A stretch of DNA of 16,753 bases from assembly GCA_964531205.1 (NCBI GenBank), contig CAZHGH010000066.1, forward strand, positions 1-16,753. Reading direction: 5' to 3'. This document shows positions 5,519-12,852 of this stretch, one piece after another. Numbering within the stretch: the first letter of the stretch is position 1; every line of letters begins with the position of its first letter. The position numbers and the translations under genes are program-made. Below the pieces are notes generated by a model, which saw only the letters and a list, made by a program, of their open reading frames with translations, did not search any database and had not been told where the DNA came from. The stretch comes from JAICWY01 sp964531205 (GTDB lineage Bacteria > Vulcanimicrobiota > Vulcanimicrobiia > Vulcanimicrobiales > Vulcanimicrobiaceae).

Positions 5519-8500
5519 TGACTTGCACCTGGAAGTACGCTTGGAACGGAAGTGCGCCGTACAGCGGTCCATACGGCTGGTTCATGATGTTCGGATAACC
5601 CGCGGTACCGTTGGCCGGATCCGCGCCCGAAGCACCGTAGAAGAACCCGGCTCCCGGCTGCGTTCCAATGAACGATCCGGAGTTGCCGACCCAGCCGCAA
5701 TCGATGTTGTTAGGCGCGTACGCCTTCGTCCACGATCCGCCTTGGCCGCCGAAGCAGCGGTTGACGACGTTGGCCAGCGTGAGCGTTGCGTTCACTTTCG
5801 GCGAGATGTCGTACGACAGCTGTGCGCCGAGATTGAATTGCCACGGTTCACGATACTGACCCATGCCATCGAACGTGCCCGTCAGCGGGTTCGGAATTGC
5901 CAGGTTGCCGTTCGGCGTCGAGAGATTCGAAGCCGCGCAGGTCTGATAATCCGCGTTTTGTGCGTACGGCGAATTTGCCGCAACAACGCCCGTCGTCGCT
6001 TGGTTCGATACGCAATAACGCGGGTCGATGCCGAGGATCGCCGTCGGTGAGCCGTAGAGTGCGCCTTCGTTCAGCTGCGCGGTGAGCGTAACAGCCAACT
6101 TGTCGTGTCTAAAGTTCAGCCAACCGGAGAAGTCGTTCGGACCGAACGCACCGGCAGTGTCTTGTCCCGCCGCGTACGGAGCTGCATTCGCATACGTCTG
6201 ATACCAGCCGTTGCGATCGAGCAGACTCTGCACTTTCCCGTTGTAGTACGGGTTGACGATCGACGTCGGATCGCTGGTGCAATTCGCGACGCCCGTATTG
6301 TCGCCGCTATTTGCATAGCACGGCGAGATGTTCGCGGCCGCAGTCGAACTGAGGTTGCCGCAGCGCGCATCAGATGGGTTGTTATGACAGAAGCCCGTCA
6401 ACTGATTGTAAGCGATGATATAGGTGTTGAGGGCATCGATTGCGTTCGTACCGTTAGCCAGCGACGAGTATTTGATCTTGGCGTTGGTGTACGTGTACGA
6501 AAGCTGTCCGGCAAAACCGTTACGGTTCGGATCGCCCTTTTGCAATGCGAACTCGACGCCGTACGTTCTTTGCGTGCCCGCGTTGATGCCGGACGCGAAG
6601 TTCGGGCCTAGCGCCACCGTTACGAGCTGATTCGTCGTGTAGCGGTAGAACGGCGAGAGTTTGAACGAGATGTCGGTATTCTTCAGCTGCTTCTCGACGG
6701 AGAAGTCCGCGTTGTTCGAGACCTGCACCGGATTCGGGTGCACCGGCGTGTCGAAGCCGAGCCCGAAGAAGTGCGTGTAGTCGAACTTCGCAGCCCCTAA
6801 GCCCGAGAGGTTGCTGTATTGCATGAACGCCGTTTCCGTCGGCTGCGTGTAGCGGCCGAGCGAGAAGCGGAGAACCGTCGTCGGATCGAGCGTGTACGTG
6901 CCGGAGACGCGCGGCGACCACATATTAAATGCGAGCGACGAAGCGCCTTGATTCGTGAACAGCGCCGAGCCGTTTTGTCCGTTCGGATGGCGGTACTGGT
7001 GGCCGGCCGTGTTCACGAGAGGCGCACCTGCCGACGTGTAACACAGACCGGGTTGCTCACCCGGGAGCGTGTTTGCCGTGAACACCGGACCAGCGAGGGA
7101 CGGCGGCGTGCCCGGAGGCAGCGTTTGAATCAGCGGCTGCTGCGTGTCGGGATCGTAGCAATACGAATTTGCCGCGGCCTTGAACCAGAAGTTGAACTCC
7201 GGATTCGTCGTGCTGGCGAAATCGTATTGGTAACGCTCGAAACGCGCACCGACGTTGAGATTCAGCTTGTCGTTGGGGCGGAACTGGTCCTCAAGTGCAA
7301 CGTCCGTGAACAGCGGTTTCACGGTGTTGTACGGACCGTACCCGCCCGGAACGGTGACGAGCCACTGTGCGCCCGCAGGCGTTACGCACGCATGCGTAGC
7401 GCAATACGTCGCGCGCGCCGGATCGCTGTATGTTCCGGTCGTACTGCTAGACAAGCACGACGCCTGCGCGCCGGTCTTGTAATTGTAGCAGATCGGATTG
7501 TTGGGATCGCCGTTGGTGAGGTTGGTCACGCCCGACGGTGCAACGTAGAACTGGTTATTGGTACGCGCGGCCGTGCCGGTCGTGAAGTTCGCCGTCAGCG
7601 TCAGCAGGTTCTGAGCGTTCAGCTGATCGCCGAGCACTGCAGTTACACCGCGAGAGTGCGTGGCGAGCTCATAATCCGGCGCCGGATAACCGCCGCCGAC
7701 TGCGCCCGGAAGATATGCGGTGAGGAATCCCGCCGCGGAGTTGGGGCTCGTTTGCAGCCAGTCGGAGTAGAACGTGTAGCCCATCACGCGTGCGTAGGCA
7801 TTGGTGCCGATGTTCTTCTGGTATTGCACTTTGACGACGGAACCGTCGTTCCAGAGTGCGTCGCGAAGATTCAACGGAACCGACGAGTTCGCAGCGCGAT
7901 TCGGGTTGCTGCCCGGTTGATAGTACGGTACTGCGACGGCTGTCGACGCCGGCTGGCCGAAGCTCGTGCCGCCCGCGAAGATGTGCTTGTCGTCGTAACC
8001 CAGGAACGTTGGTCCGTTCACGCAGCTCAGTCCAAGCAATGCTTGGTATGCGCACGTGTCGGAATACGGCCCGGTTCCACCCGTATAAGCTGAGGGCGGA
8101 AGTCCAAACAGCGTCGCAGCGTACCCGTTGGGTCCGCCCCAACCATTGAACGCGTTGTTGAGGTAGGCCAGACCGCCGTTGTCGCTGAGGCTGTCTCCGA
8201 AGACCGACTGGTATCCGAAGTTGTAGTAGAGCACCTGCAGGTCGTCACGTCCCGAGTCGTATTTGTGCGGGAGTCCGAAATGCAGGTTTACGATGTTCTC
8301 GCGATCGCGCGTGTTGGTTGCGAATCCGAGATTCGTAACAGCCAGCGGCGAGTACCAGTTACACGTCGGCAGGCCTTGATAGGTAGCGGCGTTTGCCGGG
8401 GGCGCGCCGTTCTGATACGAACACGTCGACCATGGACCTTGGCTGTACCAAGGCGAGAAGAACGTGGTCATCGAGTTGAACGAATAACCCGCCAGACCGT

Positions 8501-9449
8501 ATGCATTCGAGCCGTCGGGATTTAAGTTGCCGCCGTTCTGATTGTTGATGACGCGGTAGTCTTGGTTTACGCCAGAGATGCCCGCGTAATACGAGAAGAG
8601 ACGGTTCGGCGATGCGCCGCCGGCTTCAGCCGACAGCTTGTGATAGAAGGCATCCGTGCCGATGCCGCCGGTGAGCACGCCAAAGCCAGGGTACGTACCG
8701 GTCTTGATGACTTGGTTGATGTAGCCCGCAAGCGTCGCCGAAGAGCCACCCGCCGGAGAACCGCCGGTGTAGATTTCTGTTTGTTGCGTGCCGAAGCTCG
8801 ACAGCGAGTTCGCGTTGTAGTTGTCGAATGCGCGATTGACGGGAATACCGTCGAACTCGTATCCGACTTGGCTGTACGAAGAGCCGCGAACGTAGAAGAC
8901 TTGGCCGAAACCATAGTCGCCAATCTGCGACTCAACGCCCGGCTGCGAATAGATCGCGGAGTACGAGCTGTCGAGATTGTAACCGCCGCCGATGCCCGAC
9001 ACCGCTTTTTGTGTCGAGGCGTTGACCGCGTACACGTCGCTGGTCGTACCGGACTTCACGAGACTTCCGGCCGCGCGCGAGGTGATCTTCGCGATCGTCT
9101 TGAGCTGCGGTTGCGTTGAAAGAGTTAGCGATTGCGATTGGTCTGCAAAGACAGTGACGCCGGAGACCGAGACCGGTGCGAAGTTGTCCTTGTTCGCGGA
9201 AATCGTATACGTATCCGGAGCAAGGGTCAAAAACGCAAAACGTCCCGATCCGTCGGTTTTTGTCGTCGCTGTTTGAGACGGGGACACCGCGGTGACCGCC
9301 GCGTCTGCGACCGGCTTCCCGGTCGTGCTGTCCGTAAGCGTACCATTGATAGAACCCGTCGTGCCTGCCAGTGCCCATGTTCCCTGGACAAGCATTGCGA
9401 GAAGCAACAGTACGGCGAACAGCGGCTTAAAGAAGCGCCATTGCTTCAA
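5511..9449 (-). CDS. Oar-like TonB-dependent outer-membrane receptor, cysteine-paired barrel
   Basis: This 1312-residue outer-membrane protein should import a large or scarce ligand through a TonB-gated 22-strand barrel. A signal peptide with hydrophobic core LFAVLLLLAMLV ends at ALA (cleavage near 28). A carboxypeptidase-regulatory-like Ig fold (about 32-112) follows, with GKPVADAAV and LAPDTYTISA. The plug (about 130-250) includes YVRGSSYSQVGYEFDGIPVN (186-205) and EIYTGGSPAG, and the rest is barrel ending in AYFQVQVKL. The start is TTG at 9449: an in-frame TAA directly precedes it, the signal peptide needs it, and GAAAGGA lies 11 nt upstream. All 18 cysteines are in the barrel, arranged as nine neighbouring pairs, suggesting disulfide-locked loops. 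Two regulators lie upstream on the same strand. The ligand is unknown; the Oar-like layout is common for peptide, glycan or unknown substrates. Confidence 0.93.
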   Translation of the reverse strand: MKQWRFFKPLFAVLLLLAMLVQGTWALAGTTGSINGTLTDSTTGKPVADAAVTAVSPSQTATTKTDGSGRFAFLTLAPDTYTISANKDNFAPVSVSGVTVFADQSQSLTLSTQPQLKTIAKITSRAAGSLVKSGTTSDVYAVNASTQKAVSGIGGGYNLDSSYSAIYSQPGVESQIGDYGFGQVFYVRGSSYSQVGYEFDGIPVNRAFDNYNANSLSSFGTQQTEIYTGGSPAGGSSATLAGYINQVIKTGTYPGFGVLTGGIGTDAFYHKLSAEAGGASPNRLFSYYAGISGVNQDYRVINNQNGGNLNPDGSNAYGLAGYSFNSMTTFFSPWYSQGPWSTCSYQNGAPPANAATYQGLPTCNWYSPLAVTNLGFATNTRDRENIVNLHFGLPHKYDSGRDDLQVLYYNFGYQSVFGDSLSDNGGLAYLNNAFNGWGGPNGYAATLFGLPPSAYTGGTGPYSDTCAYQALLGLSCVNGPTFLGYDDKHIFAGGTSFGQPASTAVAVPYYQPGSNPNRAANSSVPLNLRDALWNDGSVVKVQYQKNIGTNAYARVMGYTFYSDWLQTSPNSAAGFLTAYLPGAVGGGYPAPDYELATHSRGVTAVLGDQLNAQNLLTLTANFTTGTAARTNNQFYVAPSGVTNLTNGDPNNPICYNYKTGAQASCLSSSTTGTYSDPARATYCATHACVTPAGAQWLVTVPGGYGPYNTVKPLFTDVALEDQFRPNDKLNLNVGARFERYQYDFASTTNPEFNFWFKAAANSYCYDPDTQQPLIQTLPPGTPPSLAGPVFTANTLPGEQPGLCYTSAGAPLVNTAGHQYRHPNGQNGSALFTNQGASSLAFNMWSPRVSGTYTLDPTTVLRFSLGRYTQPTETAFMQYSNLSGLGAAKFDYTHFFGLGFDTPVHPNPVQVSNNADFSVEKQLKNTDISFKLSPFYRYTTNQLVTVALGPNFASGINAGTQRTYGVEFALQKGDPNRNGFAGQLSYTYTNAKIKYSSLANGTNAIDALNTYIIAYNQLTGFCHNNPSDARCGNLSSTAAANISPCYANSGDNTGVANCTSDPTSIVNPYYNGKVQSLLDRNGWYQTYANAAPYAAGQDTAGAFGPNDFSGWLNFRHDKLAVTLTAQLNEGALYGSPTAILGIDPRYCVSNQATTGVVAANSPYAQNADYQTCAASNLSTPNGNLAIPNPLTGTFDGMGQYREPWQFNLGAQLSYDISPKVNATLTLANVVNRCFGGQGGSWTKAYAPNNIDCGWVGNSGSFIGTQPGAGFFYGASGADPANGTAGYPNIMNQPYGPLYGALPFQAYFQVQVKL

Positions 9450-9455
9450 TTAATG

Positions 9456-9544
9456 AGCCGTCCTTTCAGTGACAGTAAGCAGCAAGACAACAAGACGTAG
9501 CTTGCCGCTGGTACAAACTGACACATCAGCGGACGGCTGTCATA
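9456..9544 (-). promoter_or_regulatory. Receptor gene leader/promoter with competing inverted repeats
   Basis: The 123-bp gap upstream of the receptor holds a candidate extended -10 on the minus strand (TGTTATGAC, hexamer 9544 to 9539) without a clear -35. It also holds two overlapping inverted repeats. AGCCGTCC (9456-9463) pairs with GGACGGCT (9531-9538) and overlaps the ribosome-binding GAAAGGA (9467 to 9461). CCGCTG (9505-9510) pairs with CAGCGG (9527-9532). The two pairings share 9531-9532 and so compete. They could form an RNA switch that hides or frees the ribosome site, or be binding sites for the upstream regulators. If transcription starts from the stated -10, the first pairing is mostly not transcribed. 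No cobalamin-riboswitch signature is present. Confidence 0.35.
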
Positions 9545-9572
9545 ACAAGTTTTTAAGAATGCAATTAATCGT

Positions 9573-10898
9573 TTATGATGTGGCCAAGTTCATGGCCTTG
9601 AGCAGGCTCCCCCAGCGAGTGTGCGAATGCAGCGGCGCGAAAACGGGATCGATGGCAATGTAGCCGACTAACGGATCGTGATTCGCGATCGCGCTCTCGA
9701 GGTGCCGCATCGCAAGTTCCGGATCGCTAAGCCCAAGCGCACAGGTCGCCTGACTGACGCCGGAGATCGGCCGGCCCTCCATCTCGCGTAGGAACGCGCG
9801 CATCGCCTTTTCAGCGCCCTCGCGATCTCCGCTGACGCCGCTTGCGAGCACTTGGAACGCCAACGTCCGTTCGCGCACGTTAGGCTGCCCCGGGCGCAGC
9901 GGATCGAATCCCATGCGCAAGATCTCTTGCACTTGTTGGTGAGCCGACTCCGCTTCACCGTATGCGAGCATCGCTTTGGCAAGAAGAAAGCGCGCGAGCG
10001 CATACCGCGGATACTGCGCGATGAGCAATTCGAGTTCGGCAATCGCCGACGTTTGCGCTCCGGAGATATAGTGCAGCAACCCGCGCAGCATGGGCAGCCG
10101 GGGAAACTGCTCGTCGCGCGTCGCAAGGGTCTCGGCTTGCGCAAGCGATTGCCGCGCCCCGGAGATATTACCGCGCATCGCTTGCTGCTCTATCAAGACC
10201 ACATGCGCCCATACATGTTTCGCATCGATCCGCAACGCAGCGAGCAACAACTGCTCTGCATCCTTCCATGCGTAACGCAGTTGCATTGCCGCGATGGCGC
10301 TTATCACGATTGCCTCGACGTTGCGTGCATCGATTTTGAGCGCACGTTGCGCATCTGCCTCCGCTTGTCGCAGTGCATGCTGTCCGGGCTCGAACATGTA
10401 TTCGCCTAACAAAAAGCGGCATACGGCAATACCGGCGTGTGCTTCGGCGCACGCCGGATCTTGTTCGATCGCACGTTCGTACAACGCGATCGCAGATTCG
10501 ATCGAAGGCTGCGTGCGCATCTCCCAAAGTTCGCGTGCGTTCGCGCAGTAGTGCCGTGCGAGAACGACATTCGGCGATTCCGACCCGGTTTGCTCGACGG
10601 GCGCGACGAAACGATATCCCGCGCGCGGCACCGTCAGAATATAATCGTGACTGTCGGCAGAGTCTTCAAGCGCTTGTCGCAGCATAAAAATATGCTGCGA
10701 CACATTATTTACCGTAGCGCCGCGCTGCGGCCAAACGAGTTTGAACAGTTCCTGTTTCGTTACAAGCTCGCCGCGGCGCTCGATGAGCACTAGCAACAGC
10801 TCCAGCGCCTTACGATTCAGCGGTACGGGACGATCCTCGCGGAAAAGCTCTTGGCGTTCCGAATCGATCCGGAACGGCCCAAAGCGGTATCCGGTCAT
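9573..10898 (-). CDS. Winged-helix + TPR transcriptional regulator (HilA-like layout), downstream copy
   Basis: This 441-residue protein joins an OmpR/PhoB-type winged helix (1-100) to a C-terminal TPR-like helical array. In the winged helix, the recognition-helix region is NNVSQHIFMLRQAL (64-77) and the wing ends in VPRAGYRFV (90-98). TPR-type repeats start near 116, with AIALYERAIEQDPACAEAHA (136-155) a clear unit. There is no receiver domain and no membrane helix, unlike two-component regulators or CadC/ToxR, so input probably comes through a protein or ligand bound to the TPR part, as in HilA-type activators. It starts 3 bp after the stop of a homologous regulator, without a clear Shine-Dalgarno, so the two are likely translationally coupled. 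Its stop lies 123 bp before the receptor gene on the same strand, a plausible target. Confidence 0.87.
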   Translation of the reverse strand: MTGYRFGPFRIDSERQELFREDRPVPLNRKALELLLVLIERRGELVTKQELFKLVWPQRGATVNNVSQHIFMLRQALEDSADSHDYILTVPRAGYRFVAPVEQTGSESPNVVLARHYCANARELWEMRTQPSIESAIALYERAIEQDPACAEAHAGIAVCRFLLGEYMFEPGQHALRQAEADAQRALKIDARNVEAIVISAIAAMQLRYAWKDAEQLLLAALRIDAKHVWAHVVLIEQQAMRGNISGARQSLAQAETLATRDEQFPRLPMLRGLLHYISGAQTSAIAELELLIAQYPRYALARFLLAKAMLAYGEAESAHQQVQEILRMGFDPLRPGQPNVRERTLAFQVLASGVSGDREGAEKAMRAFLREMEGRPISGVSQATCALGLSDPELAMRHLESAIANHDPLVGYIAIDPVFAPLHSHTRWGSLLKAMNLATS

Positions 10899-10901
10899 TT
10901 G

Positions 10902-12164
10902 TTAAGCCGCGAGCTGACCCAGTAGGCGTTTGAAGCGCGCGTCACCGCGGACTTCATCTAAGAAAGGATCGAGGGCGAGATACGCGCTCCACGGATCGAG
11001 CCGCGCAATCGCTTCTTCAACGAACGAAATCGCAAGGTCGATCTCCCCCAGCCCGATATGCGCGATCGCACGCGCCATCGGCGAGACGTAGCGCTGCCGG
11101 GCAAGCGCAGCGAGATCTGCAACGGCGCGCCGCGCGCGCACGCGATCGCCGCTTTTTGCGAGCGTGAAGATGAACAAGGCCAGCGCGTAATGCCGCACGT
11201 TCGGACGGCTCGATCGACGGATGTCGACGTGTTCGCGATAGATTGCGCGGAACTCGCGCATCGCGTGTTGCACGTCGCCGGTGAAAAGCCTACAGGCGGC
11301 GATCAGCAGACTTGCGGACGGATCCGCCGGCGCGGCAGCTTCAAAATGCGGAAGCGCACGCGTATACTCTCGAGCAAAGTAAAGCGCGGTGCCGGAGTGC
11401 AAACCGCCGTAACGCCGCGACGCGCTTGCTGCCGCGTCGACGTCACCGCGCATCAGCGGCAACGTTACACGCAAGAACGGCACGGCGGCGTTGAGCGGAT
11501 CCCTAAGCTCTACGGCGTCCGTATGATGCACCGCTGTCGTGAAATTGCGATCGCACAGCGCGGCGCTAAATGCCGCTTCGATGTGCGCTTCGACGTCGTC
11601 GGGATCGTAACTCAAAGCCGCCGCCGCGTCAGCCTTTGCGGCCATCAGCGAAGAATAGGGATCTGCGTAGATATATTGCGCCAGCAGGCGGCGGCAGCTC
11701 GCACGCCGCGCAAATGCGCGCACGTTCCGCTCGTCCAGCGCGATGGCCCGCGTATACAGATCTATGGCCGAGCGCAGGCCCTGCTCAGTTTGCAACGCGC
11801 GAAACGTGTCGCCGCCCTCGAGGTATTCCGCAGCCGCAGGTGCCGCGTCCGGAATCTCGCCGCTCACGCTCGCATTGAAGCGATAACCGACGTGCGGCAC
11901 CGTCTCGATGACGTCCTCGCCGGCCGCCTTCAGCACCCGCCGCAAGAGGAACACATGCTGCGCCAAAGTGGCGTCGGAGGCGGGCGTGTCATGCCAAGCC
12001 GCCTCGATTAAATTTTCTTTACTCAGCGTCTTTCCGGGATTGCGAACGAACGCAATGAGAAGCTCGACGCACTTCAACGTCATACGCAACGGTTGCCCGT
12101 TTCGCGTGACGATGCGGCGGACAATATCAACGGAGAACGGCCCGAAAGACAGCATCTGGCGCAT
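10902..12164 (-). CDS. Winged-helix + TPR transcriptional regulator, upstream paralogue
   Basis: This 420-residue protein has the same architecture as the next gene. The winged helix (1-98) has recognition region ATLAQHVFLLRRVL (65-78) and wing VPHVGYRFNA (89-98). TPR-like repeats follow, including AIDLYTRAIALDERNVRAFA (133-152). Matching stretches in the pair, such as RLLAQYIYADP here and RFLLGEYMFEP there, and the C-terminal DP...RF/RW..LL segment, show they are diverged paralogues. No membrane or receiver domain is seen. The ATG at 12164 has GGTGA about 8 nt upstream; a second ATG three codons later (12155) is possible. It is first in the operon and divergent from the transglycosylase-LPS operon, sharing a 199-bp intergenic region. 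Confidence 0.87.
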   Translation of the reverse strand: MRQMLSFGPFSVDIVRRIVTRNGQPLRMTLKCVELLIAFVRNPGKTLSKENLIEAAWHDTPASDATLAQHVFLLRRVLKAAGEDVIETVPHVGYRFNASVSGEIPDAAPAAAEYLEGGDTFRALQTEQGLRSAIDLYTRAIALDERNVRAFARRASCRRLLAQYIYADPYSSLMAAKADAAAALSYDPDDVEAHIEAAFSAALCDRNFTTAVHHTDAVELRDPLNAAVPFLRVTLPLMRGDVDAAASASRRYGGLHSGTALYFAREYTRALPHFEAAAPADPSASLLIAACRLFTGDVQHAMREFRAIYREHVDIRRSSRPNVRHYALALFIFTLAKSGDRVRARRAVADLAALARQRYVSPMARAIAHIGLGEIDLAISFVEEAIARLDPWSAYLALDPFLDEVRGDARFKRLLGQLAA

Positions 12165-12247
12165 GATAATTCACCCGGTTTGATTTTCGCTGTGAAATAA
12201 CTCGGAATCAGTGCGCTTCGTGACAAGTGCCCATGCGGGGCGGCGGC

Positions 12248-12360
12248 GGGGCGAGCGGGCCATCGCCCCTGGGACTCTCGTGCCATCCATGGTAGGATGC
12301 CAGCAACGTGCCTGCGTCTGCGCAGGCAGGGTAGGTTCTATCCCAGAAAGGGCGTTTCTG
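12248..12360 (+). promoter_or_regulatory. Hairpin-rich 5' leader of the envelope operon
   Basis: Four successive hairpins can be drawn on the plus strand. P1 is GGGGCGA/TCGCCCC (12248-12269, 8-nt loop). P2 is TGCCTGCG/CGCAGGCA (12309-12328, 4-nt loop). P3 is GGGTAG/CTA-T-CCC (12329-12344, one bulge). P4 is CAGAAA/TTTCTG (12344-12360) with loop GGGCG, ending 3 nt before the ATG at 12364. The only Shine-Dalgarno-like bases (AAAGGG) sit in P4, so translation could be structure-controlled. The region matches no riboswitch class I can name. A weak TAGGTT (12332-12337) could be a -10 that would exclude P1 and P2 from the RNA. The remaining upstream part (12165-12247) also holds the start signals of the divergent regulator. 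Confidence 0.4.
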
Positions 12361-12363
12361 ATA

Positions 12364-12837
12364 ATGCGAAGGCTGCTCGGGCATTTTATGCTGCTCGGCC
12401 TGCTCTACGGATGTAGCGATGCGGGTTACTTGCCGTATGCGCCGCACGCCCTCGACCCGGTGCAGCTCCAAAGCTTGGTGACGGCGGCCTCGCAGCGTAA
12501 CGACGTCTCTGCCGCCTTGGTCAATGCCGTCGTCATGGCGGAGTCGGCGGGCAATCCGTCCGCCATCAGCACCGCGGGCGCTCAGGGCCTCATGCAGCTG
12601 ATGCCGGGCACGGCTGCGGATTGCGGTGTGACGAACGCGTTCGACGCGTCTCAGAACGTCGATTGCGGCGCTCACTATCTCCACGAACTGCTGGCGCGCT
12701 ACAACAACAACATCGAACTCGCGGTCGCTGCTTACAACGCGGGCCCGGGTGCAGTCGATCAGTACCACGGCGTTCCGCCGTACGCAGAAACGCGCGCCTA
12801 CGTTAGCCGCGTATTGAACGCGTACAGGAGCTATTAA
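12364..12837 (+). CDS. Small lytic transglycosylase (SLT domain), probable lipoprotein
   Basis: This 157-residue protein is a soluble-lytic-transglycosylase (PF01464) domain that cuts the glycan strands of peptidoglycan in the periplasm. The catalytic Glu60 lies in VVMAESAGNPSA (56-67), followed by GAQGLMQLMPGTA (72-84) and AAYNAGPGAV (122-131), all diagnostic. The N-terminus has a short hydrophobic segment ending in LLYGC; Cys17 would be lipidated, although Tyr at position -2 is not ideal. Cys87 and Cys101 lie in the domain and could pair. An in-frame extension back to 12211 is Arg-rich, lacks a signal sequence and crosses the hairpin leader, so ATG 12364 is preferred. It is first of three envelope genes (15 bp to the next). 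It may open the murein for the LPS bridge or barrel; that is inference. Confidence 0.87.
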   Translation: MRRLLGHFMLLGLLYGCSDAGYLPYAPHALDPVQLQSLVTAASQRNDVSAALVNAVVMAESAGNPSAISTAGAQGLMQLMPGTAADCGVTNAFDASQNVDCGAHYLHELLARYNNNIELAVAAYNAGPGAVDQYHGVPPYAETRAYVSRVLNAYRSY

Positions 12838-12852
12838 GCTAGAGAACCGGTT

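Noticed and set aside
5352..6050. 232-codon plus-strand open frame crossing the MEDS end, the terminator and the receptor 3' end
   Set aside because: It runs through a strong terminator hairpin, is Arg-rich and resembles no protein family.
6819..8093. 424-codon open frame on the plus strand opposite the receptor gene
   Set aside because: The translation is arginine-rich with no recognisable domain or signal, and it runs fully antisense to a convincing receptor barrel; GC-rich codon bias creates such frames.
9450..9572. Possible cobalamin riboswitch before the TonB receptor
   Set aside because: The gap is only 123 bp and shows no B12-box or other conserved cobalamin-riboswitch segment; only generic inverted repeats are seen.
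11058..12011. 317-codon plus-strand open frame opposite the upstream regulator
   Set aside because: Composition is that of an antisense shadow, and the opposite strand encodes a clear winged-helix/TPR protein.
12211..12363. Longer N-terminus for the lytic transglycosylase
   Set aside because: The added residues are Arg/Gly-rich without a signal sequence and are read through the leader hairpins; the lipoprotein-like signal starts at the ATG at 12364.
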